Positions 25,701-37,188 of a DNA stretch of 64,000 nucleotides are shown piece by piece. The position numbers and the translations under genes were made by a program. The number at the start of each line of letters is the position of its first letter. Within the stretch, counting starts at the first letter, position 1. A model generated the notes under the pieces. The model saw only the letters and a program-made list of their open reading frames with translations. It did not search any database and had not been told where the DNA came from. Source of the stretch: Apostichopus japonicus (taxonomy: Eukaryota; Echinodermata; Holothuroidea; Aspidochirotida; Stichopodidae); NCBI RefSeq assembly GCF_037975245.1, contig NC_092566.1, positions 3,224,001 to 3,288,000 on the forward strand, given 5' to 3'.

Positions 25701-27079
25701 GCCGCAACAGTTTCTCATGGTAGTAGCTATCCACGTATATCTACTGATACGAAACAAACCTTGCTTGTGATCAACATAACCTATAAAATCATTCCGTACC
25801 CTACGCAGCAGGCAGACATCCTCGGGTAAAACATTTCTCAAACCCTCATGTTCAAGGTTTTTGCCTCTCCCTATTCTTTGTGAGTTAATACTGCAATATT
25901 CAACATACAGAAAAAGACTGCAAAACAGTGTTTGCATGTTTTTTGTCCTCCGATACATAATCAACGTAACGTTGATGAAAACCATTTTTTTCGGCGACAG
26001 AAGGCACAGTTAAATATGTTAAAACTGACTGTTAGAATATAATGAGTTAAATTGACGCTAACAAGAGAGAGTCTTAACCATATCAACAGCATCTGGTTGA
26101 CCATCAGTGACCAATCAAATCCTTAAATTAATGTGCTCTTTTGACTACTTTTAGCGATTACCATTCACCGCGATTTCCCTTTCTTCGATACTTATCAAGT
26201 TGTGCAGAATTTACCAAGCAATTCTCTATAAGAAGACAACGTTGACTTTACTTATCATGGATACAAGAAAATTTAAGTTATAGAAAAAAAGAACACGAAA
26301 AGCATCGTAATTCATGAACGATGTACTAAAAATAGACAGGATAAGATTTAGCCTACGCATGAAATGATTCCAAAATAATCTACATAATAAATAGGTTAAC
26401 TGTAGGGTTTAACAATCTCTAATACAGATGGTCAGTTTCTCGTTATTATTGGTTTCATCCCGTGGTTGTTTGGAGCAGTCAGGAACCAAATAGTTTTCTA
26501 GGAACTGACACTTAATTCTGGTAGATAGTGTAATATATATCATATTACAAGAAAAACAGTCCTTAGAAGCTAAGTAAACACTATGGAGGTGTGACAAGGG
26601 AAATTGATGAACATCATATTAGTAACTTCATCTATCAGTTCAAATAAAAATGGTGGAGTACATTGCTTTGGTTAATAAATTGTAGACGATATGAATTTAA
26701 GCAAATAGAACCGTAGGTCCAGATAGCTACGGTCAACAGCTCACACAGAGACTATTTTTGGATCCAGTCAAGAAAACAAAAAAACAGAAGAAAAAAAACA
26801 ATTACAGTGAGATGAAGAAATTATGAATTATCAGTTAATATTCTTCATATCACATATGCACCAAACTAATTGGTAAGCCTAGAACTGCTTATTCGAAGAT
26901 CACAACCCTTTGTTGAAAAATTTAGCTAGGATGGTACATGGCGTGTATCTTCTATCATCTTAACAAAGGTGAAAAGCTTTTTGATTGTAACACAGGTTTT
27001 CTTTCAAACTGTCTGTTGTCAAGGCAACAGTCCAAGTTGATAGACAAGTGGCTCTGATGAATATGCAATATGGTAATTC
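22701..27079. other. Intergenic region between the 3' ends of SDR and SAR1
   Basis: The two genes converge on this 4.4-kb AT-rich stretch. Open frames (for example minus 25641-25985, 114 codons) show no recognisable domain. I did not find a canonical poly(A) signal close to the SAR1 stop on the minus strand. Confidence 0.5.
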
Positions 27080-30000
27080 CTAGAGGTACTGTGACAGCCA
27101 CCTGAAACCTTCGCCATACCCTTGTTTCTTCAACACACTGCACATGAAGAGTTCCAAAGGTCTGCCTTGGAGATCTTTAAGAGGTACTTGTCCCTATAAA
27201 GAGAGAGAGATCACAAATGCATTAAAGGATAAGCGAGCGATGAGTTTGCGATTTAGACTTTATTCTGCTATTAAAATTTTAATTCCATACATGACATGAG
27301 GAAAGAAAATTTACTTTCAGAGCATGGTGACATTCCAGTATCACAGTTATTTGAGCAGAGTCACTTTAAAGTCAGTGCCTTGGCAACAACACAAAAATGA
27401 GTCATATTATATTTAACCTACGGTGTGTGAATTTATCTTCAGTCTTTGTTACGTGCTGACGGACATTGATTAAGGTACTGTTTCATAGTCAAAACTAGCT
27501 CTCATGCATATTGATCACCCATTCTTGAGTGCGGGTCTGGTGGGTCGTGGTTCAGTCCTCATCAAATATCCCGGTCCTTAAAGTCTGCGGACCGCTGCTT
27601 TTAGATAATCCTGACATTTTTGTTCCCAGAAGACAACAAATTTGTTGATATTCACCAGGATCCAGGCACAGTTCTAATTGCAATTCAAATTTCCTAATAT
27701 CTATACTGTGGACCAGAACTATTAAACTCTTCCACGTGCCTCAAAGACACTTGAGTTTATTCATCAGACAATGAGCTCTCTGATTTGCGGCTTACGTTCC
27801 AATGAAAGCAAGGCAGCAAGCGGTAAATGTAAGGTGGCAGTATTATACAGGTGTTAATGGATCAAAAGGCCCAGGGTCATGCATTTTCTTAGATAACACC
27901 ACTCCTTTCTTACATAACACCACAAGGTTTTTCTATGAATACATTTCACTAGTGAGAGTCATTTTCAAAATGTTGTTCTGTCTCCTTCACCAGCTTGTCG
28001 TTCTCGCCTTCTTACCTTTCCAGTGGTAAGTCCATGAACGCCAAAATGTCCCCTTAGTTCTTCTTCCCCTGCTGCTGATGGCAAGTCGATCTTGTTTCCC
28101 AAAATCAGTATAGGGGCATTAGCAACCATTTCATCTGTCATGAGACTCTGAAAAACAATGGAAGAAGTTACAGAGTGAAAAGATGTAAGAACCCTGGATA
28201 GAGGTGAAAAATAAATGATGGCAGGGGAACTCACAGAAATCAGCCAAGATGCTATGAGAAACTTCAAAGGGTGACTTAATAATAATAATAATATTTGCTT
28301 ATTATATAGCAGCGTTATATACCAGCGATAGGTCTCCAAGCGCTTTACAGACGTTATTTTACCCCTGGTCAATGATAACCTGTCCCAGAGACAATCCCTC
28401 CAGACAGCAGCAGTTATATACTGCGCCCAATGACAAGTTACCTCACAGGTACCCTATTTAACCCCTGGGTAGAGAGGCAAGTGAGATAAAGCATCTTGCC
28501 CAAGGACACAACGTAATGAATTAGGCAGAAATCGAACCAGCAATCCTTGGATCACGAGTCCCACACCTTAGCCAATTGGCCACCACGCTCTCACACTTTA
28601 GGCAGAAGGTTAGTACTGATATGTCATTGTCCAAGAAAAAAGAACAAATTTGAGGGCTACTAATGTTTCAATACCTGTTTGTGTCGTATTCAGCAATTAA
28701 ATATGCTAAAAATATGGACTGCTCGTTGAAGAATTCATTGATGACATCATTTGATTCCTCATTACAACCCTAAATGTTAATGTCAATCTATAGACATATA
28801 AATATACCCCCAATAAAATCAGACACCTTTATCCTAACCTTGTTGTAATGCACTATATGTTATTTGAGGCCATAACAATCTCATGTTTTCTCATTCAGTT
28901 GTGTGTTTCCTCTGAGGAACTGACCTAATGGTCTCTATGCTTGACTACATATATTCCATCCAGTCACTTTAACTATGTTTTCTCATTGAGGTTTTGTTTT
29001 GTCATCAGAGGAACTGGCCAAAACGGTCTCTTTGCTCCACTACATATTCCATCCAATCACTTTACTTGATGAGCCTCAATTGTTTAAAAGCATCATTTCT
29101 CAAACCTTTAAGAGAGGTACAAAATTACAACCTGAAAGGCAATCAGTGTACTTTTTAACAGTTTGCAACATATCTAAAATGACTAAAGGGCAGTTTTTAA
29201 CCACAAAAACAGTTCACGTTAATTTACTGAAGTAGTTAACTCTCCAAGTAAAGCTTAATACATAATACCCACTATCAGAAACTACCATCAGTATTGATAA
29301 AACCAGTACTTCCATAATCACGACAACATCTGCAGAAAACCCAAAGTTTTTGAAAGAATCGGTTCTTCAATAATGAGAGTTGCAGCCTCAAAACTCAGGG
29401 AATTACTGGAACCTTATTTTGTTTATTCTTACATCTAATTCTGCTTTCGCTTCTGCAAATCTGGGTCTGTCAGCAGCATCAATTAGAAATACAATTCCTT
29501 CCACGGCTGGGAGATAATCTTTCCAAACTCGTCTGGCTTGTTCGTGACCACCGAGGTCGAATGTTGTGAAGGACATGCCACCTATCTGTAACTCCTCTGA
29601 CGCTGTGAAACACAACACACAAATCAGTGTATGGTCAATGCAAAGGTAAATTCAAGGTTAAGTGCTCAGAATCATTAAATACAAGATCTTTAATTTGATT
29701 GGTAGAGAATCATAGTGTGACCCTGAAATACAATGTCAATGGATGGCGTATTTTATAGAGGTTACCATTTGCCCAGTATACAAAATTAAATGATTCCAAA
29801 TTGGTACCACTTTTGTTGCGATATGTGCCATCCTGTCCTTGTTGCACCCTATGCGTATTGCATATTGGCAGGTATTCTCAAATACTGAAGCATACCAGCA
29901 TAATTTTTCCTTCTTGTCTGAGCCTGGAAACAAGTAAGTTCAATTGAACCATAATTGACATCATCAATCTGACTGCAAGGCCTTACTTAGTAATGGTGCA

Positions 30001-31545
30001 GTTACTTGAGACGTTGTTCTGCCATCATTGTGCTTCAAAACTTTATAGTGGCTGTTATACTCGTCACAGAGTACTGTCTTGTGCATATATACAATACGAT
30101 ACATGTATATCAAGGGTATCAAAATACTTCATCCATTAGTGGTCAAGTGAAAAGGGCAATGACAAAGATACTTCAATTTTTACCCTGTTACTTCAATGCT
30201 TGCTTTTCTTGTGTTAATTTTACAATATGGTGGAACATACATGAATACCTAGGAATAGACTATTTAGTGGAAAACATATTCTGTTACTCTAGTTCAACAA
30301 AGAGGCATCAGGAATGAACAATGAGACATTAGGTTAGCCCATGAAAGAAATACAATACATCAGAGTTCATTGCATGTAGCAGTTTCTGTGCTGTATTAAA
30401 CAGATACTTTCTATAGGATTGCTACCACATACTTGTGTCGGTCACACTGAGGGATATCCATTACTGTGTGAAATTACACGTCTTGTACAGTGTGACAAGG
30501 GTCATGTCCAACACAATAACAGAATACAGTTCTTACAATCTGATCACTCATGACTTCATATGTAAGCATAAGCTCTCCAATACTCATCCCCGGCAGCCTA
30601 GTACGTCCCTTTCAATACTAACTAAGGCAGATTACAATAACATCGACACAATGCAAAATTATTTCAGCAGATGTGAGAACATTTTGAACATTAGCCAAAG
30701 AACCAATAATTGAAATTAAAGATCAATGCATTGAGACAGCCTATACAGTTTGTTTGGAAATAAAAAGAGAAAAAAAGAGGGCAAACAAAAAACAAGTTAT
30801 GAGCAATGAGCTTACTTGGATGTAAAGTAGGCACATGCTGAGCCATTCTGTCATCTTTCAGCATTGATAATAGTGTTGTTTTGCCAGCATTGTCTAAACC
30901 TAAGAAAACTAGCTTTCCTGATTTTTTATATAAACCTGTAAAGGAAAAAAGTAGATCGTTAAGACACATGACTTGGTAATTAAGAAATGGGCAAACATGA
31001 AATGTACACATTATGATGGGAATGTTGTTGCAGAACTAACTTCCAGCAGTGTTACATGCATGCAAATGAGAAGGACATTACATTTCTTCAAATTTGATTG
31101 TTCACCTAGTTCAGCTGAAATTTGCAAATTATGCACAATGAGATTAAGCACTATATGCCAATGTTTGTTCCATTTTGGACTACTCCCACAACTGTTCCAG
31201 TGACTTCAAGAGGACAGAAAAATATGGTCATATTTGCGTTTAAGTTGCTTAATAAATTGTTGATATTTACCGTGCCCATTTAATAATTCTCAGATTCATT
31301 TCACTTTCTAACTCAGAATTGGACTAAATATATGAATAAAACTAAGAGGAAAATACTAACTTGAAACATATTAAGATTTGTTCCTTAAAAATTATTTTGG
31401 TTTGTTTCCATCTCGTCTTGCTGTGTAGCGAATTCCCAAAAATAAGTTACAGTAGCTCGATTTATAACATACAAAGTATGAATCAGAAACACTTACCTAA
31501 AAATCCTAATATATTTGTAAAAAAATCCACAAAGTATTCCCACAT
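27080..31545 (-). CDS. SAR1B: SAR1 small GTPase, COPII coat initiator, 5 coding exons
   Basis: On the minus strand the coding exons are 31545-31497, 30935-30816, 29602-29433, 28147-28016 and 27193-27080 (585 nt, 194 residues; human SAR1 has 198). SAR1 is the GTPase that, after exchange by SEC12, inserts its N-terminal helix in the ER membrane and recruits SEC23/SEC24. Visible motifs are the P-loop GLDNAGKTT (residues 29-37), switch I around HVPTLHPT (50-57), switch [11 protein letters not shown] (72-80, catalytic His76), NKID (131-134) and the C-terminal [11 protein letters not shown]. The N-terminal helix [17 protein letters not shown] is three residues shorter than in human and rich in Trp/Phe. 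ATG 31545 is fixed by an in-frame TAG 24 nt upstream in the same exon, whose acceptor lies at 31588; a noncoding first exon must lie further upstream. SAR1A versus SAR1B cannot be decided from the protein; the symbol follows the SEC24 linkage. Confidence 0.96.
28276..28596 (-). mobile_element. tRNA-derived SINE in SAR1 intron 3
   Basis: On the minus strand it begins GTGAGAGCGTGGTGGCC, with A-box TGGCCAATTGGCT (28582-28570) and B-box GGTTCGATTTC (28538-28528) at tRNA spacing. It ends in a CGCTGCTATATAA motif and an ATT microsatellite. The 3' end resembles that of the LINE at 7.9 kb, which suggests LINE-dependent mobilisation. It is in the same orientation as SAR1. Confidence 0.8.
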
Positions 31546-31587
31546 GTTGGAAGCGGTAGTTGTATCTTTCTATGATTTGGAACCTCC
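31546..31587 (-). other. SAR1B: SAR1 5' UTR part of coding exon 1
   Basis: Between the acceptor (TGTGCCACAG on the minus strand, ending at 31588) and the ATG there are 42 noncoding nt with an in-frame TAG. This shows the exon is internal and that transcription starts upstream, towards SEC24. Confidence 0.7.
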
Positions 31588-31702
31588 CTGTGGCACAGAA
31601 AACAAAATAAAAAAAATAATCATATGAAAGTTAACAAGGTGATGCACATTAGATTCATGAATATATATGGATTCCTTGGAAAAACTATCCATCCTCATAA
31701 TT

Positions 31703-32029
31703 CAGTGATGTGCTAAGGAATATTTGAGTTCCAGGCAGATTTGTGCGGTAGTGTGATCCACGTCCTGGGGAGGGGTCTCAGGGGTGCGGGTCCCACTTGG
31801 AAAATATTTGCAAATGAAGTATGCTTAGATGGTAAATGGTGCTATCTTTGTCCTATTTCTGGCGCTATCTTCTGTGCCAAGTCACATATGTTTTGGTAAT
31901 GGTTAAATTTGTTAAATTATTCATCGAACAAAGTGCCTGGCGGAACTGTTTAAATTACTGTTCGTGCTGGGAGGCATTCAGAACTGCCGAGCCAGCCGCC
32001 CGCTGCCACCCAGCATAAGAATAACCCTG
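31703..32029. mobile_element. Degenerate hAT-like non-autonomous element
   Basis: It starts CAGTGATGTGCTAAGG and ends ATAACCCTG; the inner GTCCTGGGGAGGGGTCTC block matches GTCCTGGGGGAGGGGTCT in the better copy at 57.2 kb. Its termini are decayed and no target duplication is visible. It lies in the 5' intron region of SAR1. Confidence 0.45.
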
Positions 32030-34671
32030 ATCACATAAACTGTGTCACCATGAAGGTATGTGAAACCTTCCTATTGTTTGCCATTTGCATGAAGAAATAT
32101 TATACATGTACTCAAACAATGAAGTATAGTCCAATCGATTAAACATAAATGCTAAATATCAATATGAGACTTACTGGATATACAGTATATGGATTTGATG
32201 TGAAACGGCAAAATTATTACAAATTATTATCACGAAAATAATTTTTCTTTCTTTATTATCTTTAATCTATTCGTCAAAGTGACTTTCACTTCCTAACAAG
32301 AGCCTAACAGGGCTTAATCTAGTGTAGAGACATGAGTAAGATATAGTCATGAGGCTTATAAAATGTCCTTATAAACAATACCCTCATCAAAAAAGGTGAG
32401 AGTACTTCAAACCATGTTTCATATCCTGCCCCAATGAAACAACATTGCAACACATTACATTTGTGTGAACAAAAGACGTGTTGGATTACATGGTCAACAA
32501 CATGAATAGCCAAACTGTTGCAGCCACATACAATTGTTAGACTGAAGGGTATGTAATATTGTGTAATATCACAGACTGATTACCTAACATAAAGATACAA
32601 TGCAAAATACAGCTTTAATAACCTTTATCATATTTTAATAACATACCTTCCTAGCCTACTTACTAAATTTTGCTTTGAAGAAAGCGATTATATGAACTTA
32701 AAATGTAATAAAAGTATATAAGACTTGATCACCTAACATTTTGCAGAGTGTACTCGCCAACCTAGGCAATGCAACCTAGAGTGAAGCCTTAATTGTACCA
32801 ATAAATACAATGACACAAATGACTTGGGAGCATACAAGCTCTGTTCATAGAACAGTAATGAATTAATGAATGGTGCAGGAGGCCTATACTAGTAGCGCAA
32901 AAGCCTTTTTGACTTTATTTTTTTTTTTAAGAACTGCTCAACCATGCCAAGGGCTGTACAATTATGAAAATGCTGCACAGATTACATCAATCATACTAAT
33001 TAATACTAGATAAAGAAAAAATTATTTCAACAGTTTTGAGATACATGTATGAAATTTAGTATCATGAGGACTGGATTTAAAATATTGCAGATCATATAAT
33101 ATTGTAGGATGCTTAGGTGTGGCTAGGCCTGAATTTTAAACAAAATCATTACACAGGCCTACACAAAAGCTAGGATAGAGCTCTGTTAATAACAAAGGAT
33201 ATGTACTCACATGAACTGTCACACTGATAGTCACTAACATAGTGTGAATTTCCTTGTTTTGACTTTTGGACATGTGGCTTTGACAAGAAAAATTCTGGCA
33301 GAATCTGATCAAAGTTTAGTGAACTCTCTCACTCAGTTGAAGTAAAAAAACTAAGCCACAGAGCAATATCAATGAGATCACCTTACCTATGAGGCTATGC
33401 CTTTTAACAAAAACATTTGTCCTTTATGTCTTACTCTTAGCATCACACACTATTTACATGGCTTTTTAAGTCAACCAAAAACTTTTGCACAGTGAATGTC
33501 TTGCAAACAAACAAAATATGCTCATATTTTAATAGAAAAACTGACATTGCATATGCATAAATCTGAGGCACCTCAGAGTGATTTTAGGTCTGTTAAAGGA
33601 TCCATCAAGTACTAGTTAAGTCGTGAATTTACAACGGTAGCATCTACAACTATCACTCAGTGTAGCCTACTTTAGCCTTTAGGCCTAGCCTAGGCCTACA
33701 CTGGCGTAGGCCTAGGCCGGAACTCAAAGGCACCATTTTATATCAAAGGATGCTATCTATTTTATATGTTTGAACTATGGTAAAAATGTACAAACAGTTG
33801 CCAGAGATAACCATAGTAGCTCATGTCTGTTTGAAGATTACAATTGTAACTAGCCTATAGGCGTAGCCTAGCGTAAAGCTAGCACTTACTAAGGACTTGT
33901 CGTAGTAAACAGCCTAGTGTTATTGTTCACTACTGTAATATATTAGGCCTAGTCCTACAGTAACTCTGCAGAACACGAAGAAAAATCATGTATGGTGCCA
34001 TAGTGAGGATATTTCCCTTATTGGCATACATTGCGTCTATATAATGAGACTTTATGTACTTTTTAGTGCTTAATCCAAAGCGTGAGAAAATCGTTCATGG
34101 ATCTTGTTTCGGAGTCGACGTCAGTCTGCCGGTAGTCTTGCCGTAGCAGCAAATAGTTCTCAGAAGTTCTTTTTTAACCTGACGTCATCATTTATCAAAG
34201 GCTTATTTTACATAATATCTGATTGGTCGAAAATATTGAAAGAGAAACGTATCTCAGTATCAGAAAATTCTTTCAAAGATAATTTCGTCAAATTGTATTC
34301 AGATTGATGAAAGATCGGATATAGTTAATTCTACATTAATGAATATATTAACAACCTCCGTCTTATTTAACTTTTTTTCATCAAAACGTGTCAAAATTAT
34401 GAATTTTGGGCACAATTGTATGTGTAAATAACCAACGAAAGGTACCTACAACTTTTGTAACTTTTTTTCGTATAGCGGTAATTGTGAGGGCAACTTATGA
34501 TCTGTGAACAGATTAAAACCGTTGTAAAATGTTAATATGAACACATAAATAGAATATAAACAATACTTTATCATGGATTTTTTGAAGCTATTTTGGCAAT
34601 TATTACTTTATCTTGTTTGCAAATCATTCCTTTACAACCCAGTGTCAGGATGAAATTTGTCTCCCGCTTAC

Positions 34672-34870
34672 CCGTGCCACGTTGAAATTGAATATGCTTT
34701 ACGCATGCGTCGTATACCCGTTCTGCCTTCCCGGAAGCACTTTGTAAACTGGTCTATATTTGCATAATACGTTGTAGTTGAACTGTACCGTTATGTACAT
34801 GTGTGCGCGTGACAAATTCAGTTCACAAGAGTGACCAGTTTGGAGTATTTTATGGCCGGAAAATAGCTAG
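34672..34870. promoter_or_regulatory. Candidate bidirectional promoter of SAR1 and SEC24
   Basis: In the AT-rich gap between the two divergent genes this is the most promoter-like spot. It has an NRF-1-like palindrome ACGCATGCGT (34701-34710), an ETS-like CCCGGAAGC (34730-34738), a GTGCGCGTGAC stretch (34802-34812) and a second GCCGGAAAA (34854-34862). On the minus strand a strong donor, CACGG then GTAAGC, ends at 34672 and would suit a SAR1 noncoding first exon starting near the ETS motif. SEC24 also needs an upstream exon, because its first coding exon starts at an acceptor (37174). Motif function and start sites are inferred. Confidence 0.4.
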
Positions 34871-35608
34871 CTACACGTTTACAATATTGACTACATAGAA
34901 CATGAACCAAAAGGCTAGGCTATGCCGTCAATCACAGTTTCATGTTAATGCAATATTTCCAATGCACTAACTTTCTGCAGTGTAACACTTAAGGTCATGT
35001 ACACTATATACGTTAGGCTAAACTTTAGCCGATGATACAGTGGTTCATATTGACTCTAAAGAACATGGGAGAAGCCGGAATTTTCTGAACTTACGGTCCA
35101 TATTTTTCAACGATGATTGCTGAAGAAGATCTTTGTCAACTCCTTTATTGGTTAAATTGCATTTGATGAGGCAATCGTTTTATCTATCGTAAAATTATTC
35201 GGTGAGACATGTATAATTAGTGAGTCGAACTGATTGCCGACAAGCATTTGCTATCACGGCAAATGCATCTCGGCTAATAAAAGGAATAGGCTGCCTAGCC
35301 TATCTGAAGAAATGTTGTACTTGTAGGCTTAATAAAGCTTAAGTCAGATTTAGCCAGATGTTAAGGTTTACAACTATTTATTATCATTTTGGAGGGTTTG
35401 GAACTCTAAGATTTACAAGTTACATTAAGGCCTAGGGTAAATTAAAAGATTAATTCTTACTTCTACTAGCCGTGCCTAGTCAATGTAGCCCGTAAAGTTA
35501 CAGACTTACTACGTTAGGCAGGACCGTCACTCGCTAAGAAGAAAGAAGAAATAAGGAGAATATCTGTATCCGCCTTGACCTATTCCAGGCTATAGCCTAG
35601 GGGGGCAA

Positions 35609-36114
35609 TGTCATTCTGCCATCGGTACTTTCCGCCATAGAAAATGTCAGTATTAAGCACTTTTCGTATAGCAGAAAGAGCACACTATTGTGGGTGCATT
35701 GTTTATGCACTGTTTATTGCTTCGCTTCACTCTACCTAGGCCCACAAAATCGGTCATTTAAATCGTCAATCAGAATGTGAATTTTTAGTAATTAGAAGAC
35801 AGTGTATCGACTCTTACGAACTTACAATTAAAACTATTCAATCAACCTGTACATTAAAGACTGGGTATCAGTTTCCCAATCTTATCTTAACTACAGTTCA
35901 TTATATCTGGGGAACCGTCACATTTGAAGACGGAGTACCTATCTTTCCACACGATTCAAAGAAAGTTTCACAGATACATTCCTGTACACCACGGTAAAAT
36001 CCATTCTTAAAATTTACCTTTTCGTCATAGGTTTCGAGCCTTTCCGCCCAAGGTGGAACAGAACGAAACCTATGGCAGGAAGTTATGGGGATATGTACCT
36101 ATAGCGGAATGGCA
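35609..36114. mobile_element. Candidate TIR element upstream of SEC24
   Basis: TGTCATTCTGCCATCGGTAC at the left is matched at 16 of 20 positions by the complement of the right end (36095-36114). An inner inverted pair built on CATAGGTTTCG also occurs at 36028-36083. No target duplication is clear and no protein is encoded. Confidence 0.45.
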
Positions 36115-37188
36115 CCAGATCCCATCCATAGGCCTATCCCTGTGAGGGAAACAAAAACGTTGGTTACAAAAGGAAACTAAATTGTTAGGTCAATTGCCTA
36201 GCCTAAATTATTTGAGCATCCATGTAGTCATACATACAAGTTGCTGATAGGAACATTTCTAAAACTGAAACAATTTCCAAAGTATCCAATGTCACATTGT
36301 CAGTTGTAGACCTAGAAACTGCCTAGCCTTACTAGGCCTTGACTACATTTTGTGGTCAAACCATGTGTAACCATTTTCCTGTCTGCCAAGAACAGCAAAC
36401 TGTGATGGCTAGACTGCCCAAAGAAATTATGATAATTTGCCTTTAAATATTTGACATTGAGTACTGAACCACATTCTATTGACACAATATATCTGGCTGA
36501 ATCACACAAAGTTACAGAAACACCAAACCTGAATGACCAAAATAACCTGTATAAAGAATGGTAGGCAGCTGTATTATTATGCATGTTCTTGGATCCACTC
36601 ATATGTGCCCTTGGATCTGGCCCAGATACTACAGAAAAAGTGGTTTTAGAAATGTACTAGTACTTATAAAATGTCAGGTTTAATTTAAGATTTCAAACGT
36701 GTTCAAAAAAATGTAGCAACTTGAATTAAGGGAGGGAAAAACCCTTGCTACCATATAGATTTGTAAAGAAAAGACTGCTGGGTGTACCTACAGTTACATA
36801 TATTGTTTTCAATCAGATTTTACTTTAAACATAGAGTGTACCCACCTTATTGAGAATATGAACCCTCTGTACTGTATTTGCGGAAGTACTTCGCGTGTCA
36901 CCTAAAGTCATCAGAGGTCAAATTTTTGAAACAGTTGTAATCACCGTAGATCCAATCCAAGAGTAAAACTTTGTGCACTTCACACTTGGTATGTAGATAC
37001 ACTTTATAGAAGTGGGCAAATAATCACTACGCCTTTTGGTGTTCTCGTTCAAGTAAAGTGATCTGTAGTTTACAAAGAAGAAGTAACAGTGAAGTTACAG
37101 CAACTTAGTCCATGAATGTACCCCTTAAAGTTCTGTGATATAAAACTCACTCTGATTTTGTCCTTTGGTTGCAGAGGACAAAGAAACT

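Larger units (their letters stand above)
31588..37174. other. Divergent SAR1-SEC24 intergenic region with 5' introns
   Basis: No coding exon can be supported here. The stretch must hold the noncoding first exons of both genes. It contains a degenerate hAT-like element (31703-32029), a dense patch of TAGGCCTA-type motifs at 33660-33720, the candidate promoter near 34.7 kb and a TIR element at 35609-36114. Open frames such as 34104-34307 (plus) and 36312-36602 (minus) have no recognisable domain. Confidence 0.6.

Noticed and set aside
25641-25985. 114-codon minus-strand open frame between SDR and SAR1
   Set aside because: No known motif and no supporting exons; length is within chance for this composition.
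28528-28582. tRNA gene
   Set aside because: A- and B-boxes are present, but the sequence continues as a SINE with a LINE-like 3' tail and does not end as a tRNA.
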